Source: Leifsonia sp. Root4 (lineage in GTDB: Bacteria > Actinomycetota > Actinomycetes > Actinomycetales > Microbacteriaceae). Taken from it: a stretch of DNA of 64,000 nt. Location: contig NZ_LMDN01000002.1 of assembly GCF_001425085.1 (NCBI RefSeq), forward strand, positions 124,001 through 188,000, read 5' to 3'. The notes under the pieces are model-generated. The model was not told the DNA's origin, made no database searches, and saw only the letters and a program-made list of their open reading frames with translations. A program made the translations under genes and the position numbers. Shown here one piece after another: positions 19,001-26,659 of the stretch; positions within the stretch are counted from its first letter, which is position 1, and every line of letters starts with the position of its first letter.

Positions 19001-19333
19001 GCCGAAGTGGTCGAGGGCCCGACGGAAAGCTCCGGACACAATCTGTTGATCGGATGGTGGAATCGGCCCGAAGGTTTCCTCCAGATATGGCCACATTCCC
19101 CGAACGTCATATCGGAAAGCGGCGGAGCAGACACCAATCAGAAAGAGGGCTCTATACCTGAACAGGAAATTGGCCTTCTGAGCTCGCGTGCGTGTGCGGT
19201 AGTTTGACCCCAGAATCCTTAGCGCCTTCTCGGCTTCATCTGGATCTGCCGACGCTTCGATCACCAACGAACGTCCCGTAAGTTGTGTGCGCCATTGGCT
19301 TTCGGCGGCATCGAACTCTTCTTGCGTCTTCAC
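16049..19333 (-). CDS. 1094-aa partner protein of the DruE-like helicase (possible DruH)
   Basis: No domain can be named by eye. The N-terminal 250 residues look helical (FRYRALFLIGVCSAAFRYD and following). The middle 550 residues are rich in beta-like repeats resembling Ig-type sheets (LAGTFDFTVTGPLGRGASKR, GGYVVTSHSPVAIDLEDL). The last 200 are helical again (IISAKQ-like region, SHLLQVVETALQ). It starts with GTG at 19333 behind GGAAGG, and its TGA overlaps the helicase ATG, so the two are co-translated. A long partner of unknown fold next to DruE is the layout of Druantia type III (DruH-DruE), so DruH is the best candidate by context; homology itself was not tested. Confidence 0.7.
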   Translation of the reverse strand: MKTQEEFDAAESQWRTQLTGRSLVIEASADPDEAEKALRILGSNYRTRTRAQKANFLFRYRALFLIGVCSAAFRYDVRGMWPYLEETFGPIPPSDQQIVSGAFRRALDHFGLSRFTFPRRNVDEILMHAGIPGQRMDEFIELLARRDALVDGLDGRSFCQWIGGLSRATAFAQYGLDAPTYRFLAEGREIAEDLVDRCLDLLNRWATSAATQLDVSAFPSVMQKDLLRALSELGEKRIALRSKPRTRKVELVPRLIFHPATGISVRLPSLEVITESRVDWIIAAEGATARRTVEAPWPGDPVRTEYFPVARPAKQIALTASPGDQTWILNILDPDDPLLVFDGSNGEWIPTRNTLPRSDIWIAVANPDNLRIEDLLEVEGAAPQQVIDGPMGWTGWLFAKISLSSVSKIRRRGAASWRYVSSVNRPTIEPTRESEWARALDGTPVSSELPRISLPASVDRDGKNASIDWTVTMIHADSGELIREVKTRSEPFDKVVDLDLPSRPLAGTFDFTVTGPLGRGASKRIALVRGLEIDVEVPFRHMSKLGDGLVPALITIENSLDSSASHRVNLASNESSRVVQIQNESDFRIVVATPAMAVAKVTRGGYVVTSHSPVAIDLEDLAVTQLQVTFGFPGQSQLVAMKGEQLLQTVTAVAIGPLGTATFNLSQLTETLAGSAGASLFVSANGDRIPVGWVRPRQLADAIELDAESPMQMNLVGLTTDLTLEAAFYPRYAPWSGPSVAKSNTGAVAVPLKLRGEGEARVVLRIDDPWVRFEWPREYPSRSVNIFDLDLGELADDRGGPDQGFRSWLTRRSDCPTDPSGLPLAISLYAGRDITKFRTSAELLRNDLARAIADNREFLPAAYPLSAVGAVPVDLFVAADVVTLPPAGYPHGADLWESSAFLAVLANSNSLSSVSDDVRRVLGESADRILMEGTDPFASRGRFGPNEEVIARWPEDRIETVWKSVNPVPGRTLDAGSRIIAAKQMFDQRWRISFDMREASHLLQVVETALQRTFGDEANAPMRARAGSSGWCSLPTLTISFALIARAAARNVSGASELHERTKPFLLGLARMSSKLVEQDLILAELWMTRWSAE

Positions 19334-19442
19334 AACTGAGACCTTCCGGCTTACAGGTAGCTAGTCCGCAGCCTAGAGCTCCCCGCCGACATTGTCTCGC
19401 TTTAGGAAGTCTTGCGAATACTGAAATCGACATATTCGACAG

Positions 19443-19649
19443 CCACCGGCGCGCATCGTTTGCACCCTCACCGTGACCGAGCCCGCTTTCACCGGCCACG
19501 GCATTGCGACGCGGCTGGTCGAGTGGGCGCTCAGCGATGCCCGGGACCGCGAGCTGCGCATCGTGGTGCGGTGCCCGTTCATCACGAGCTATCTGGAGAC
19601 GCACCACCAGTTCGACGACGCGCTGGAGGGCTCCATCAACCGCGGCTGA
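19443..19649 (+). pseudogene. 5'-truncated copy of the GNAT gene (copy 2)
   Basis: Reading in frame from 19443 gives PPARIVCTLTVTEPAF, then TGHGIATRLVEWALSD and on to ALEGSINRG and a stop at 19647. This matches the last ~69 residues of the intact GNAT protein (PPNRIVFTHTVTEPAF...ALDRLIDRG). The match starts abruptly and has no start codon or upstream half. DNA identity is high but with many silent changes, so it is not a recent exact duplication. It lies about 110 bp upstream of the large two-gene block's first start codon. Confidence 0.85.
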
Positions 19650-19881
19650 CACTGCGGACTCAAGCAGTTCCCTGCGGTCTTGGCGCCAACTGGTCCGCCA
19701 GAATTGCGGCGACAAGGAGTCGGGTAGGTCATCCAATTCCGGATGCCTACGGGTAGCGCAAGACACCGGGGACCCGAGACATCAACATTTCCATCCCATC
19801 GCCAGATAAGGCCCAAACCCGCGAGTCAGACGGGCCGACCCAAGTCCCGCCCTTGTCACACGCGACTGCCATGGTTCATGC
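19650..19881. other. Non-coding spacer after GNAT copy 2
   Basis: 232 bp of intermediate GC content between the truncated GNAT copy and the small membrane-protein gene. I see no convincing gene, repeat or RNA. Confidence 0.4.
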
Positions 19882-20229
19882 ATGACGATCATCGTGTTCT
19901 ATGCAAGCCTTCTAACCCTTTTGGGCACAGGGTGGCAGATGTTCTCCGCGAAGTTGCAAGGTTTGTACACGTTGGAAGATTTCCAAGCCGATCTAAACAA
20001 ACTCGAACGAGAGTCCGCGTCCGAAGCGTTGAGCTCGATTCCGAGATGGAACTTACCGAAACGCAGGAGGCTCGCCAATCGAGCACGCGCTGATGCCCAC
20101 CACGCCCTGACCAAGGATGAACGACGGCGTAGCAAAATGTACGATCGGCAAGCGATGGGTTGGGCGATGCTGATGGTGGGCAGCGCGCTCGCGTTGGTCG
20201 CGGCGGCAGGGGCTGCGATGAGTGCCTAG
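19882..20229 (+). CDS. Small protein with two hydrophobic ends, unknown function
   Basis: 115 aa. An N-terminal hydrophobic stretch (TIIVFYASLLTLLGTGW) is followed by a charged central helix-like segment rich in Lys/Arg/Glu (about 30-90), then a C-terminal hydrophobic segment (GWAMLMVGSALALVAAAGAAMSA). This suggests a hairpin membrane protein with a charged middle. The ribosome-binding site is poor. It lies between two truncated GNAT copies, so it belongs to the same inserted region. No family recognised. Coding status is likely because length, composition and a sensible topology agree. Confidence 0.55.
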   Translation: MTIIVFYASLLTLLGTGWQMFSAKLQGLYTLEDFQADLNKLERESASEALSSIPRWNLPKRRRLANRARADAHHALTKDERRRSKMYDRQAMGWAMLMVGSALALVAAAGAAMSA

Positions 20230-20345
20230 CTGAGCAGTGGGCTTCTCTGCATGCCGGCCGATTGCTTGCCAATGAGAGCCTGATGAATGAACTGGCCTCG
20301 AGACTGCCCGCGCGCCGTGGCCTGCTCCAAAACACCGGCGGTGCA

Positions 20346-20479
20346 TCACCGGCCACGGCATCGCGACGCGGCTGGTCGAGTGGGCGCTCAGCGATGCCCG
20401 GGACCGCGACCTGCGCATCGTGGTGCGGTGCCCGTTCATCACCAGCTACCTGGAGAAGCACCACCAGTTCGACGATGCG
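20346..20479 (+). pseudogene. Internal fragment of the GNAT gene (copy 3)
   Basis: The 134 bp match residues TGHGIATRLV to HHQFDDA of the intact GNAT protein but lack both ends. The reading frame encodes DRDLRIVVRCPFITSYLEKHHQF with single-residue changes. It lies just beyond the end of the alpha/beta hydrolase gene. Together with copies 1 and 2 it forms a direct-repeat series in the same orientation. Confidence 0.85.
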
Positions 20480-20523
20480 CGGGCGGGACGCTCCCCCGCC
20501 AGCCGAGGGAGCGCCGCCCCGGC

Positions 20524-21252
20524 TCAGCGCACGGCTGCGGTCGAGATCGCGGCGGCGAGGTCAACCGGGCGGCTCCACATCGGCCAATGCCCGGTCGGCA
20601 GGTCGACCAGTTCGAGGTCGCGGAGAGTCGCCACCTCGGCCATCATCTCGTCGCCTGAGCTGGCCATCTGCATCACGACCTCCGACGGGAACGAGCAGGC
20701 GATGATCGTGGACGGCACGTTCCGCCGAGCGTCGTTCGTGAGCTGCACCGCCTGCCGCATGACGGGGCCGGGCTGTGGCACCGCCCACTCCCGGAACCGG
20801 CGCAGGTCGGCCTCGCTCACACCGTCCAGGCTCGCTGCGAGCTGGTCGAACGGCGGGAGCTCCGACTCCTCCTGGTCTGCCGGGAAGTCCGCGTCGAACG
20901 CCGAGCCATCGCCCGAGGGCCCGCTGTCGACGTAGACGATGCGGCTGACTGCGGTCGGGTGTTGGTCGAGGAAGAGCGAAACAGGCGCTCCTGCGCCGCT
21001 GTGTGCGACGAGCACGACGGCACTGCCGTCGGCGGTTGCCGCGCCGACGGCCTCGCGCAGCGCCTCGGCTTGGTCAGCCAGCGTCCGAGACGAGCGCTCC
21101 GCGTCATCCGGATCAAGCCCAGGCAGAGTGAGCGCCGTGACGGCGTGGCCCCGGCTCCGGAGCTCGGACGCAACGGCGTCCCACGCCCAGGCGCCGAGCC
21201 AGTGGCCGGGAACGAGAATGATTGAGGGCAGAGTGTTTGTGGTGGTGTCCAT
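20524..21252 (-). CDS. Alpha/beta hydrolase
   Basis: 242 aa. LVPGHWLGAWAWD gives the oxyanion-type loop, VVLVAHSGAGA the nucleophile elbow (Ser), and TGHWPMWSRP near the C-terminus the catalytic His. It belongs to the general esterase/peroxidase-like alpha/beta hydrolase fold; the substrate cannot be predicted. It is transcribed divergently from the WYL-type regulator, whose start lies about 80 bp away, so the regulator probably controls it. Confidence 0.85.
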   Translation of the reverse strand: MDTTTNTLPSIILVPGHWLGAWAWDAVASELRSRGHAVTALTLPGLDPDDAERSSRTLADQAEALREAVGAATADGSAVVLVAHSGAGAPVSLFLDQHPTAVSRIVYVDSGPSGDGSAFDADFPADQEESELPPFDQLAASLDGVSEADLRRFREWAVPQPGPVMRQAVQLTNDARRNVPSTIIACSFPSEVVMQMASSGDEMMAEVATLRDLELVDLPTGHWPMWSRPVDLAAAISTAAVR

Positions 21253-21333
21253 AGATCCATCGTTCTGCAGTCACCGGACAACTGCATGTCACTATTCCTG
21301 TCACTTTCTTGCACTTTTTGCAATGATGGACGA

Positions 21334-22023
21334 GTGAACCGTACCGAGCGCTTGCACGCCCTCACCGAGTCATTGCGCCGCGCCCCCAGCCGGGGGCGCA
21401 CCGCACAGCAGCTCGCCGACGAGTTCGAGGTGACCACCCGCACGATCAAGCGCGACCTCGCCGCGCTCGAGGCAGGCGGCCTGCCGATCTGGGGGCGCAC
21501 GGGCCCCGGCGGTGGCTACGGCCTGGCCGAGATCACGAGCCTGCCGCCTGTGAATCTGACCGCCGCGCAGGCGCTGGCGCTGAACACCGCGGTGGCGGTT
21601 GCGACGCAGGCGCCCTACTCGGATTCCGCTCGTGCGGCGGCCAACAAGATTCGGGACGTGCTCGACCCCGGCACCCGCCGGCGGGCCGCGGATCTCTCCC
21701 GACGGGTCTGGGTCGACGTCGCGCCCAGCGCCCCACGCCGCGTGATGACCGTGCTAGAGAAGGCGCTCGTCGATCAGGTCACCGTGAACATCGACTACAT
21801 CGACGCTCGCGGGCAGGCCACGCGGCGCGAGGTGGAGCCGATGATCTTCGCCTTCACTGGCGGACGCTGGCTGCTCGTGGCGTGGTGCCGCCTGCGCGAC
21901 GACGTGCGCTGGTTCGCCCTCCACCGTGTCGAGCGGGCGACGGCCACCCGGAGCCCCTGCGCCGGGCACTCAATCGACGAGATCGGCGAGCCGCCGGTAT
22001 CGGCGCGACCAGTCGGCGGCTGA
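21334..22023 (+). CDS. HTH/WYL-domain transcriptional regulator (YafY type)
   Basis: 229 aa from GTG 21334 (VNRTERLHALTESLRR). The N-terminal DeoR-like winged helix-turn-helix contains TAQQLADEFEVTTRTIKRDL. The C-terminal WYL-type ligand-sensing region includes VNIDYIDARGQATRREVEPM and GGRWLLVAWCRLRDDVRWFALHRV. An upstream ATG at 21286 would lie in the divergent promoter region, so GTG is preferred. Likely regulator of the neighbouring alpha/beta hydrolase. Confidence 0.85.
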   Translation: MNRTERLHALTESLRRAPSRGRTAQQLADEFEVTTRTIKRDLAALEAGGLPIWGRTGPGGGYGLAEITSLPPVNLTAAQALALNTAVAVATQAPYSDSARAAANKIRDVLDPGTRRRAADLSRRVWVDVAPSAPRRVMTVLEKALVDQVTVNIDYIDARGQATRREVEPMIFAFTGGRWLLVAWCRLRDDVRWFALHRVERATATRSPCAGHSIDEIGEPPVSARPVGG

Positions 22024-22084
22024 TCGCAGCGCACTTGGCTTCGGGGGCGGCCTCGTTCCTCGGCTGCTCCCTCGAGCCAGCGTG

Positions 22085-22155
22085 CGCGATGCGCAGCATC
22101 GCGAAAGGCGGCAGCCCCAGCATGGCAATCTCGGGAACCGAACGCGATGCTGGGG
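22085..22155. repeat. Hairpin repeat (copy A) and terminator-like stem between convergent genes
   Basis: An 8-bp perfect stem CGCGATGC/GCATCGCG with 3-nt loop gca (22085-22103) is followed by the tail aaaggcggcagcccc (104-118). A second 9-bp stem ccccagcat/atgctgggg (22115-22123 with 22147-22155) lies downstream. The element sits between the convergent WYL gene and jetC and may terminate both. Copies B and C are at 40266 and 61566. Confidence 0.7.
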
Positions 22156-22166
22156 CGATTCGTCGC

Positions 22167-25100
22167 TCAGTCGGCGGGGATCAGCTCCGGGGTTTCGACA
22201 GGCTCAACCAGCGGAGGCGTGGTTTCGACAGGCTCAACCGGCGAGGTGGGCGGGGCCACGGGGGTCGCGGCATCCGCGATGGGGTTGATGTAGGAGTAGC
22301 CGGCGGCGTGGTTCTTCGTGATCGAGAGCACGAGGTCCATGTAGGGCTCGAGGGCCGTGACCTTGTCGAGCGGGGCGCCGACGATGAGCTGGAAGCCGAG
22401 GCCCTTCCACGCGGCGACCGCGCGTCCGGCGAACTCGGCGTCGGACTTCACGAAGCCCTCATCGAGGAACACGGGCGCGAAGCGCGGCCGGGTGCGGCTC
22501 TCGTCACCGAGCTGGAAGCGCAGCGCCGCACCGACGACGAACGCGACCAATTCTTGTGATTCGCCACCGCTCTTACCGCCGAGCGAGGAGTAGGTGCTGA
22601 GCTCCTCGCCGTCGGCGTTCAGGCGCGAGGCCGTGACCTCCACGTGGCGGCGCACGTCGAGCAACAGGTCGCGCGTCGGCGATGGCTTCGACTCGTCCTC
22701 CGGCTTGCGGATGCCGGCCATGAACGCCTGCAGGCGCAGGAAGCGTTCCTCGGTCTGCTCGTCGGTGAACTGCTCCGTCGCACCGGAGGAGAGCTGCTTG
22801 AGCTCCTTGCGGAACGCCGTGGCGTCGTCGCGGTGCAGGCGGCGCAGCGTGATGGTGAGGCGGTCACGGCCGGCGCCGAACGGTAGCGTCGCGAGGATCT
22901 CGTTGATGGGGTGCAGGCGGTCCTCGATCTGCGAGATCGCCGAGTCGAAGGCGCCGGCGAGCGGCACCAGGTCTTGGCCGCTCCACGCGGCGAGGCGACG
23001 CTTCCACTCCTGGCGGCGCTCGTGCAAGCCGAGGGTGAGCACAGAGTCGAGGATGTCGCGGTAGCTCTCGAACGAGTCGAGGCCGGTGCCGATCGTCGGG
23101 TCCGGCCAGGCACGCTGGTACGACTCGAAGATGCTCCTCATCGCGCCGGCGGCCTGGACGGCCCGCGCGCGTTCGCTGGAGGACTGCTCGGTCAGGCGTT
23201 CGCGGAGGCGCTTGAGCCCGGCGGCGAAGCTCTCCAGGTCGTCGGGGTCGCCGACGGCCTCGAACTCGGCGTCGAGGAGCGCGGTCTGCTCCTCGGAGAG
23301 CGTCACCGACTCCTCGTCGGCGATGCGCTCGAGCTGGGCGTTGACGGCATCCTCGCGATCGACGAGCTCCGACTGCGCCGAGGCCAGCACGCGGGCGGCG
23401 CGCTCGGCCTCGAAGCGCTGCGTCTGCGCCGCCTCGAGTTCGGCCTCAAGCCGCTGCTCCTCCTCCTGCAGCCCGCGGAGCACGTCGCTGTTGGCGAGCA
23501 CCCGCTCCAGCTCGGCGTTCTTGCCCGCGAGGGCGGCCTCGGCGGTGTCGACGTCGAGCAGGGCCCAGACGGCATCCGCCACCGACTGGCTGGCGTCGCG
23601 GCGTGCCCGCAGCGCGGCCAGCTCGGCCGCGAGGGTGTGCGCCTGGGATCCCAGCTGCTCGACGGAGACGGTGAGCTGGGCGAGCTCCTGCTCGATCTCG
23701 TCCTGCCTGGCCTGGCTCGAGAAGCCGATGATCGGCTTCTGGTCACGGTTCATGCCGTGCGCGCCGCGGCTGCCGTTGCGGGTCTGCCCGCTGAGCGCCA
23801 CGTAGGGGCCGTCGCCGCCGAACTCGGCCGGCGTCTCGACGCAGCGGGCGTCGAGCGATGCCTGGCGCACGCGTTCGTGCACCCACGTGGTGAACGGCGA
23901 CGCCTTGTGCACGAGCTTGCCCGAGACGAGGCCCGGGTCACGGCTCTCGCCGGCGGCATCCGTCACCGCGCCGAGCGGCACACCTTCGAAGTGGATGCGC
24001 ACCGGCAGCGTGAGCGGGTCGATCGCCCGGCCGAGCGCGGCGAGCTTGGTCTCGTCGACGAGCAGGATGCGCGCGACCGAGCCGAGCGTGACCTCGGCGG
24101 CCTGGCGCCAGCGCTCCTCGCCGGGGGCCACGTCGATGAGCTCGGCGAGGAAGGGCAGTTCGTCGGATGCCATGCCCGCCGCCTCCGCGATGGCGAGGCG
24201 TGCGGCGTGTAGGTGCTGCGGGACGAGGCTGTGCCGGCCGTCGAGGAAGTCGCGCTCCTTCTTGAGGGTGCGGATCTGCTCCTCGAGCGGGTACTGCTCG
24301 CGGCGGAGCGTCTCCCGGTGCGCCTCGGCCTGCGTCTGGGCGTCGGCGAAGGCGGTGAGCGTGTCGGCGGCGATGGCCTGCGCCACGGTGAACTCGACGG
24401 GCGTGCCCATCGGCTGGGCCAGCACGGCGACCCGGTCGTCGAAGCGGGTGCGGGAGGCGACGCGGTCGTCGCGGGTCTCGGTGAGCCGGGCGACCTCGGT
24501 CTTCAGCTCGTCGAGCACGTCGCCGCCGTTTGCGCGTTGGCGGCGCTGGCTCTCGGCGAGGCGTTCCTTGAGGTCCTTCTCGGCGGCGGTGGCGGCGCTC
24601 AGCTCAGTCTGGGCGCGCTTCCGCTCGGCCCGGTTGACGTCGTCGGCTGCGTCGAGCAGGCGCTGCTCGGTGGCGAGCTCCCAGAGGCGCAGCGGGGTGT
24701 CGCCGCTGCGGGTGACACCGAAGGTGTCAACGAGGTCGGCGCGGTCGTTGGCCTCGACGAACTGCTTCTGCAGCTCGGGCAGACGCTCCAGCACCTGCGC
24801 CTTTTGCGCCTCAGTGACCATCGCGCCGTACGAGCGCTCGAGGTCTTCGAAGTGGTTGACGGCCTTGTCGGCGGCGGCGTAGGTCGCCGGGCGCTCGAGC
24901 ACCATCGACTTGTAGAGGCCGTCGACGGTCTTGACCTGCTGGCCGGCCTGGATGCGGGCGAGCAGGCGGAGCGCCTTGCCGCCCTCGCCGTTGGCCCCGA
25001 TGCCGAGGCGCGTGTAGAGCGTCTGCGCGAAGGCCGCGTAGGTGTCGAACACCTCGATGCCGGCGAAGCGCGCCTTGAGAGCCCGCTTCTCGAACCGGGC

Positions 25101-25637
25101 GGCGACGACATCCTCGAGGTCGGCGAGGTTCAGCGCGCCGTCGTAGGTGGCCATCTTCATCGACAGATCGGAGTAGCTGTTCGTCGCCCGCGGCACGTAG
25201 TAGCTGCGCAGCACGGTGAAGCGGCGCTGGTTGTCGTCGATGAACGTCATCGCGATGGCGCCCCAGGTGGGCTCCCCCGCGCCGCGCAGCACCTGGTCGT
25301 GCAGCGCGCCCGTCTCGGCCTCGCGGTTGTCGTCGGTCTTGCCGCGCAGGTAGGTGAGCACGTTGCGCTGCTCGGCGCTGCGGGCCCGGCCGGATCCGGC
25401 GTCGTTGGAGGCGCCGTTGAACGGGGTGTCCGAGGGCATCATGAGGGCAAGATAGGCGTCGAGCAGGGTGCTCTTGCCGGTTCCGGATGCCCCGGACACC
25501 AGTGTCGCGGTCGACGCGAGCGCGACCGAGTGGTGGCCGTGGAAGCCGCCCCAGTTGACCATCTGGAACGTCTCGGCCCGCCACTGGGTGGTGCCCTCGG
25601 TGGCGCCGTCGATGTAGAACAGCGGGGAATCGCTCAT
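22167..25637 (-). CDS. jetC: JetC/MksB-like SMC-type ATPase of a Wadjet/MksBEF complex
   Basis: 1156 aa. Walker A is [10 protein letters not shown] (48-57). Long coiled-coil segments surround a hinge-like middle (about 460-640). Near the C-terminus come the signature [11 protein letters not shown] and Walker [13 protein letters not shown] (about 1056-1066). This is the SbcC-like ATPase of JetABCD/MksBEFG, which extrudes DNA loops and restricts plasmids. ATGA overlap couples it to jetB. The last ~25 residues (SPVEPVETT and LVEPVETP) are encoded by two copies of an interspersed repeat at 22191-22245. No jetD follows; the next gene is on the opposite strand. Confidence 0.92.
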   Translation of the reverse strand: MSDSPLFYIDGATEGTTQWRAETFQMVNWGGFHGHHSVALASTATLVSGASGTGKSTLLDAYLALMMPSDTPFNGASNDAGSGRARSAEQRNVLTYLRGKTDDNREAETGALHDQVLRGAGEPTWGAIAMTFIDDNQRRFTVLRSYYVPRATNSYSDLSMKMATYDGALNLADLEDVVAARFEKRALKARFAGIEVFDTYAAFAQTLYTRLGIGANGEGGKALRLLARIQAGQQVKTVDGLYKSMVLERPATYAAADKAVNHFEDLERSYGAMVTEAQKAQVLERLPELQKQFVEANDRADLVDTFGVTRSGDTPLRLWELATEQRLLDAADDVNRAERKRAQTELSAATAAEKDLKERLAESQRRQRANGGDVLDELKTEVARLTETRDDRVASRTRFDDRVAVLAQPMGTPVEFTVAQAIAADTLTAFADAQTQAEAHRETLRREQYPLEEQIRTLKKERDFLDGRHSLVPQHLHAARLAIAEAAGMASDELPFLAELIDVAPGEERWRQAAEVTLGSVARILLVDETKLAALGRAIDPLTLPVRIHFEGVPLGAVTDAAGESRDPGLVSGKLVHKASPFTTWVHERVRQASLDARCVETPAEFGGDGPYVALSGQTRNGSRGAHGMNRDQKPIIGFSSQARQDEIEQELAQLTVSVEQLGSQAHTLAAELAALRARRDASQSVADAVWALLDVDTAEAALAGKNAELERVLANSDVLRGLQEEEQRLEAELEAAQTQRFEAERAARVLASAQSELVDREDAVNAQLERIADEESVTLSEEQTALLDAEFEAVGDPDDLESFAAGLKRLRERLTEQSSSERARAVQAAGAMRSIFESYQRAWPDPTIGTGLDSFESYRDILDSVLTLGLHERRQEWKRRLAAWSGQDLVPLAGAFDSAISQIEDRLHPINEILATLPFGAGRDRLTITLRRLHRDDATAFRKELKQLSSGATEQFTDEQTEERFLRLQAFMAGIRKPEDESKPSPTRDLLLDVRRHVEVTASRLNADGEELSTYSSLGGKSGGESQELVAFVVGAALRFQLGDESRTRPRFAPVFLDEGFVKSDAEFAGRAVAAWKGLGFQLIVGAPLDKVTALEPYMDLVLSITKNHAAGYSYINPIADAATPVAPPTSPVEPVETTPPLVEPVETPELIPAD
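22191..22245. repeat. Two copies of the gtttcgacaggctcaacc repeat inside the jetC 3' end
   Basis: Copies begin near 22191 and 22221 and read ggtttcgacaggctcaacc. On the coding strand they give the VEPVET peptides at the jetC C-terminus, beyond the conserved ATPase. Confidence 0.85.
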
Positions 25638-26659
25638 ACTGCGGGCTCCAGTTCGGGCTCGGCGGCGGTTTCGGCGTCGGAATCGGTGTCGGCGTCGTCC
25701 TGCTGGTCGAGTAGGCCGCCCGCGGCCGTATCGAGACCCGGTGACTCGGTCTCGATACGCTCGTTCCTCGCTACTCGACCATCGGTTTCAGTGGATTCGG
25801 CGGATTCGGCGGGTTCCGCGACGTCGACCAGCGGCTCGGTGGCATCCGTGATGTCGACGCTCCCGCTGCCGTTCTCGGCACGCAGCCAGTCGAGCAGCTC
25901 GGCGAGGCGCTGCACGGGCAGCAGCACCTCGATCACCGGCGCGATGCGGAAGCGGTCGGGGTCGCTCGTGCGGAGCAGCACCTGCGCCTTGGCGAGGGTC
26001 TCGATGGCCGCGGATGCCCGCTTGGCGTCGCCCGAGCGGTTGGTGGCGTGGGCTGGACGGAAGTGCGCGACCTTCTCGAGCAGATTGTCGCGGTCGACGA
26101 TGACGAAGTCGTGGCCGTTGGCGCGTTCGCTGCGGAAGCGCTGACGCAGCACGACGAGCAGGATCGTCTCCTCGCGGTTATAGGAGGTGTCGTGCAGCAC
26201 GGTCGGGAACGCGGCCCCGCCCTCGCTCTGTGCCTGCCGCTTGAACGCGACCTCGTAGTGGCGGTCGACGTGCAGGTCGAGGAAGAGGTCGTTGAGTCGC
26301 GACTTGATCAGGCCGGTCGAGGCGATGAGCGTGCGCCAGGCGGCGGGGTGGTCGGATGCCGAGATGTAGCGGTGCTTCAGCAGCAGCACGAGGGTGCGGC
26401 GCTGGGCTGCGGAGAGGCCGCCCTCGTCTCCCTCGAACAGCGAGAGGCTGTCGCCGTCGGCATCCGTGCTGTCGTCGGCGCCGACGAAGGCGTCGCCGTC
26501 GGTGAAAGCAGCACTCTGCGCGGCGCTCTGCTCCGCGCTGGCTGCGCCGGGAGCGGCTGCACTGGCCGCGTGCTCAATGGTGGACTTGTGCCCGAACGGC
26601 TTGGCGCCCGTGCCGAGCTCGCCGCCCGCGGATGGTTCGTCGCGTCGGTCGTCAGTCAC
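25634..26659 (-). CDS. jetB: JetB/MksE-like protein (DUF4194)
   Basis: 341 aa. The conserved part is about 85-260: [66 protein letters not shown]. This matches DUF4194, the winged-helix KITE-type subunit of Wadjet/Mks complexes. The first 80 residues and last 70 are low-complexity acidic sequence. Part of the C-terminal tail ([11 protein letters not shown] and the following ~15 residues) is encoded by a palindromic interspersed repeat at 25703-25781. It overlaps jetA by 8 nt and jetC by 4 nt. Confidence 0.9.
   Translation of the reverse strand: MTDDRRDEPSAGGELGTGAKPFGHKSTIEHAASAAAPGAASAEQSAAQSAAFTDGDAFVGADDSTDADGDSLSLFEGDEGGLSAAQRRTLVLLLKHRYISASDHPAAWRTLIASTGLIKSRLNDLFLDLHVDRHYEVAFKRQAQSEGGAAFPTVLHDTSYNREETILLVVLRQRFRSERANGHDFVIVDRDNLLEKVAHFRPAHATNRSGDAKRASAAIETLAKAQVLLRTSDPDRFRIAPVIEVLLPVQRLAELLDWLRAENGSGSVDITDATEPLVDVAEPAESAESTETDGRVARNERIETESPGLDTAAGGLLDQQDDADTDSDAETAAEPELEPAV
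25703..25781. repeat. Palindromic repeat family 2 inside jetB
   Basis: A left arm ending in gcggccgtatcgagacc and a right arm starting ggtctcgatacgctcg and running through ttcctcgctactcgacca form an imperfect inverted repeat. A close second copy lies at 41354-41435 in an intergenic gap. Confidence 0.75.

Noticed and set aside
11103-19333. DISARM assignment of the two-gene block
   Set aside because: DISARM needs separate DrmA, DrmB and DrmC plus a methyltransferase; here helicase and DUF1998 are one protein and no methylase or PLD gene is adjacent.
10593-20479. GNAT copies as phage-type attachment sites with an integrase
   Set aside because: No integrase is present, the copies have different ends and many silent differences, so they are not exact att duplications.
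22024-22166. Remnant of jetD after jetC
   Set aside because: The gap contains only hairpin repeats and no frame resembling DUF3322/DUF2220.
24213-26144. Long open frame antisense to jetC and jetB
   Set aside because: Low-complexity, no domain, and the opposite frames encode clear conserved proteins with overlapping joints.
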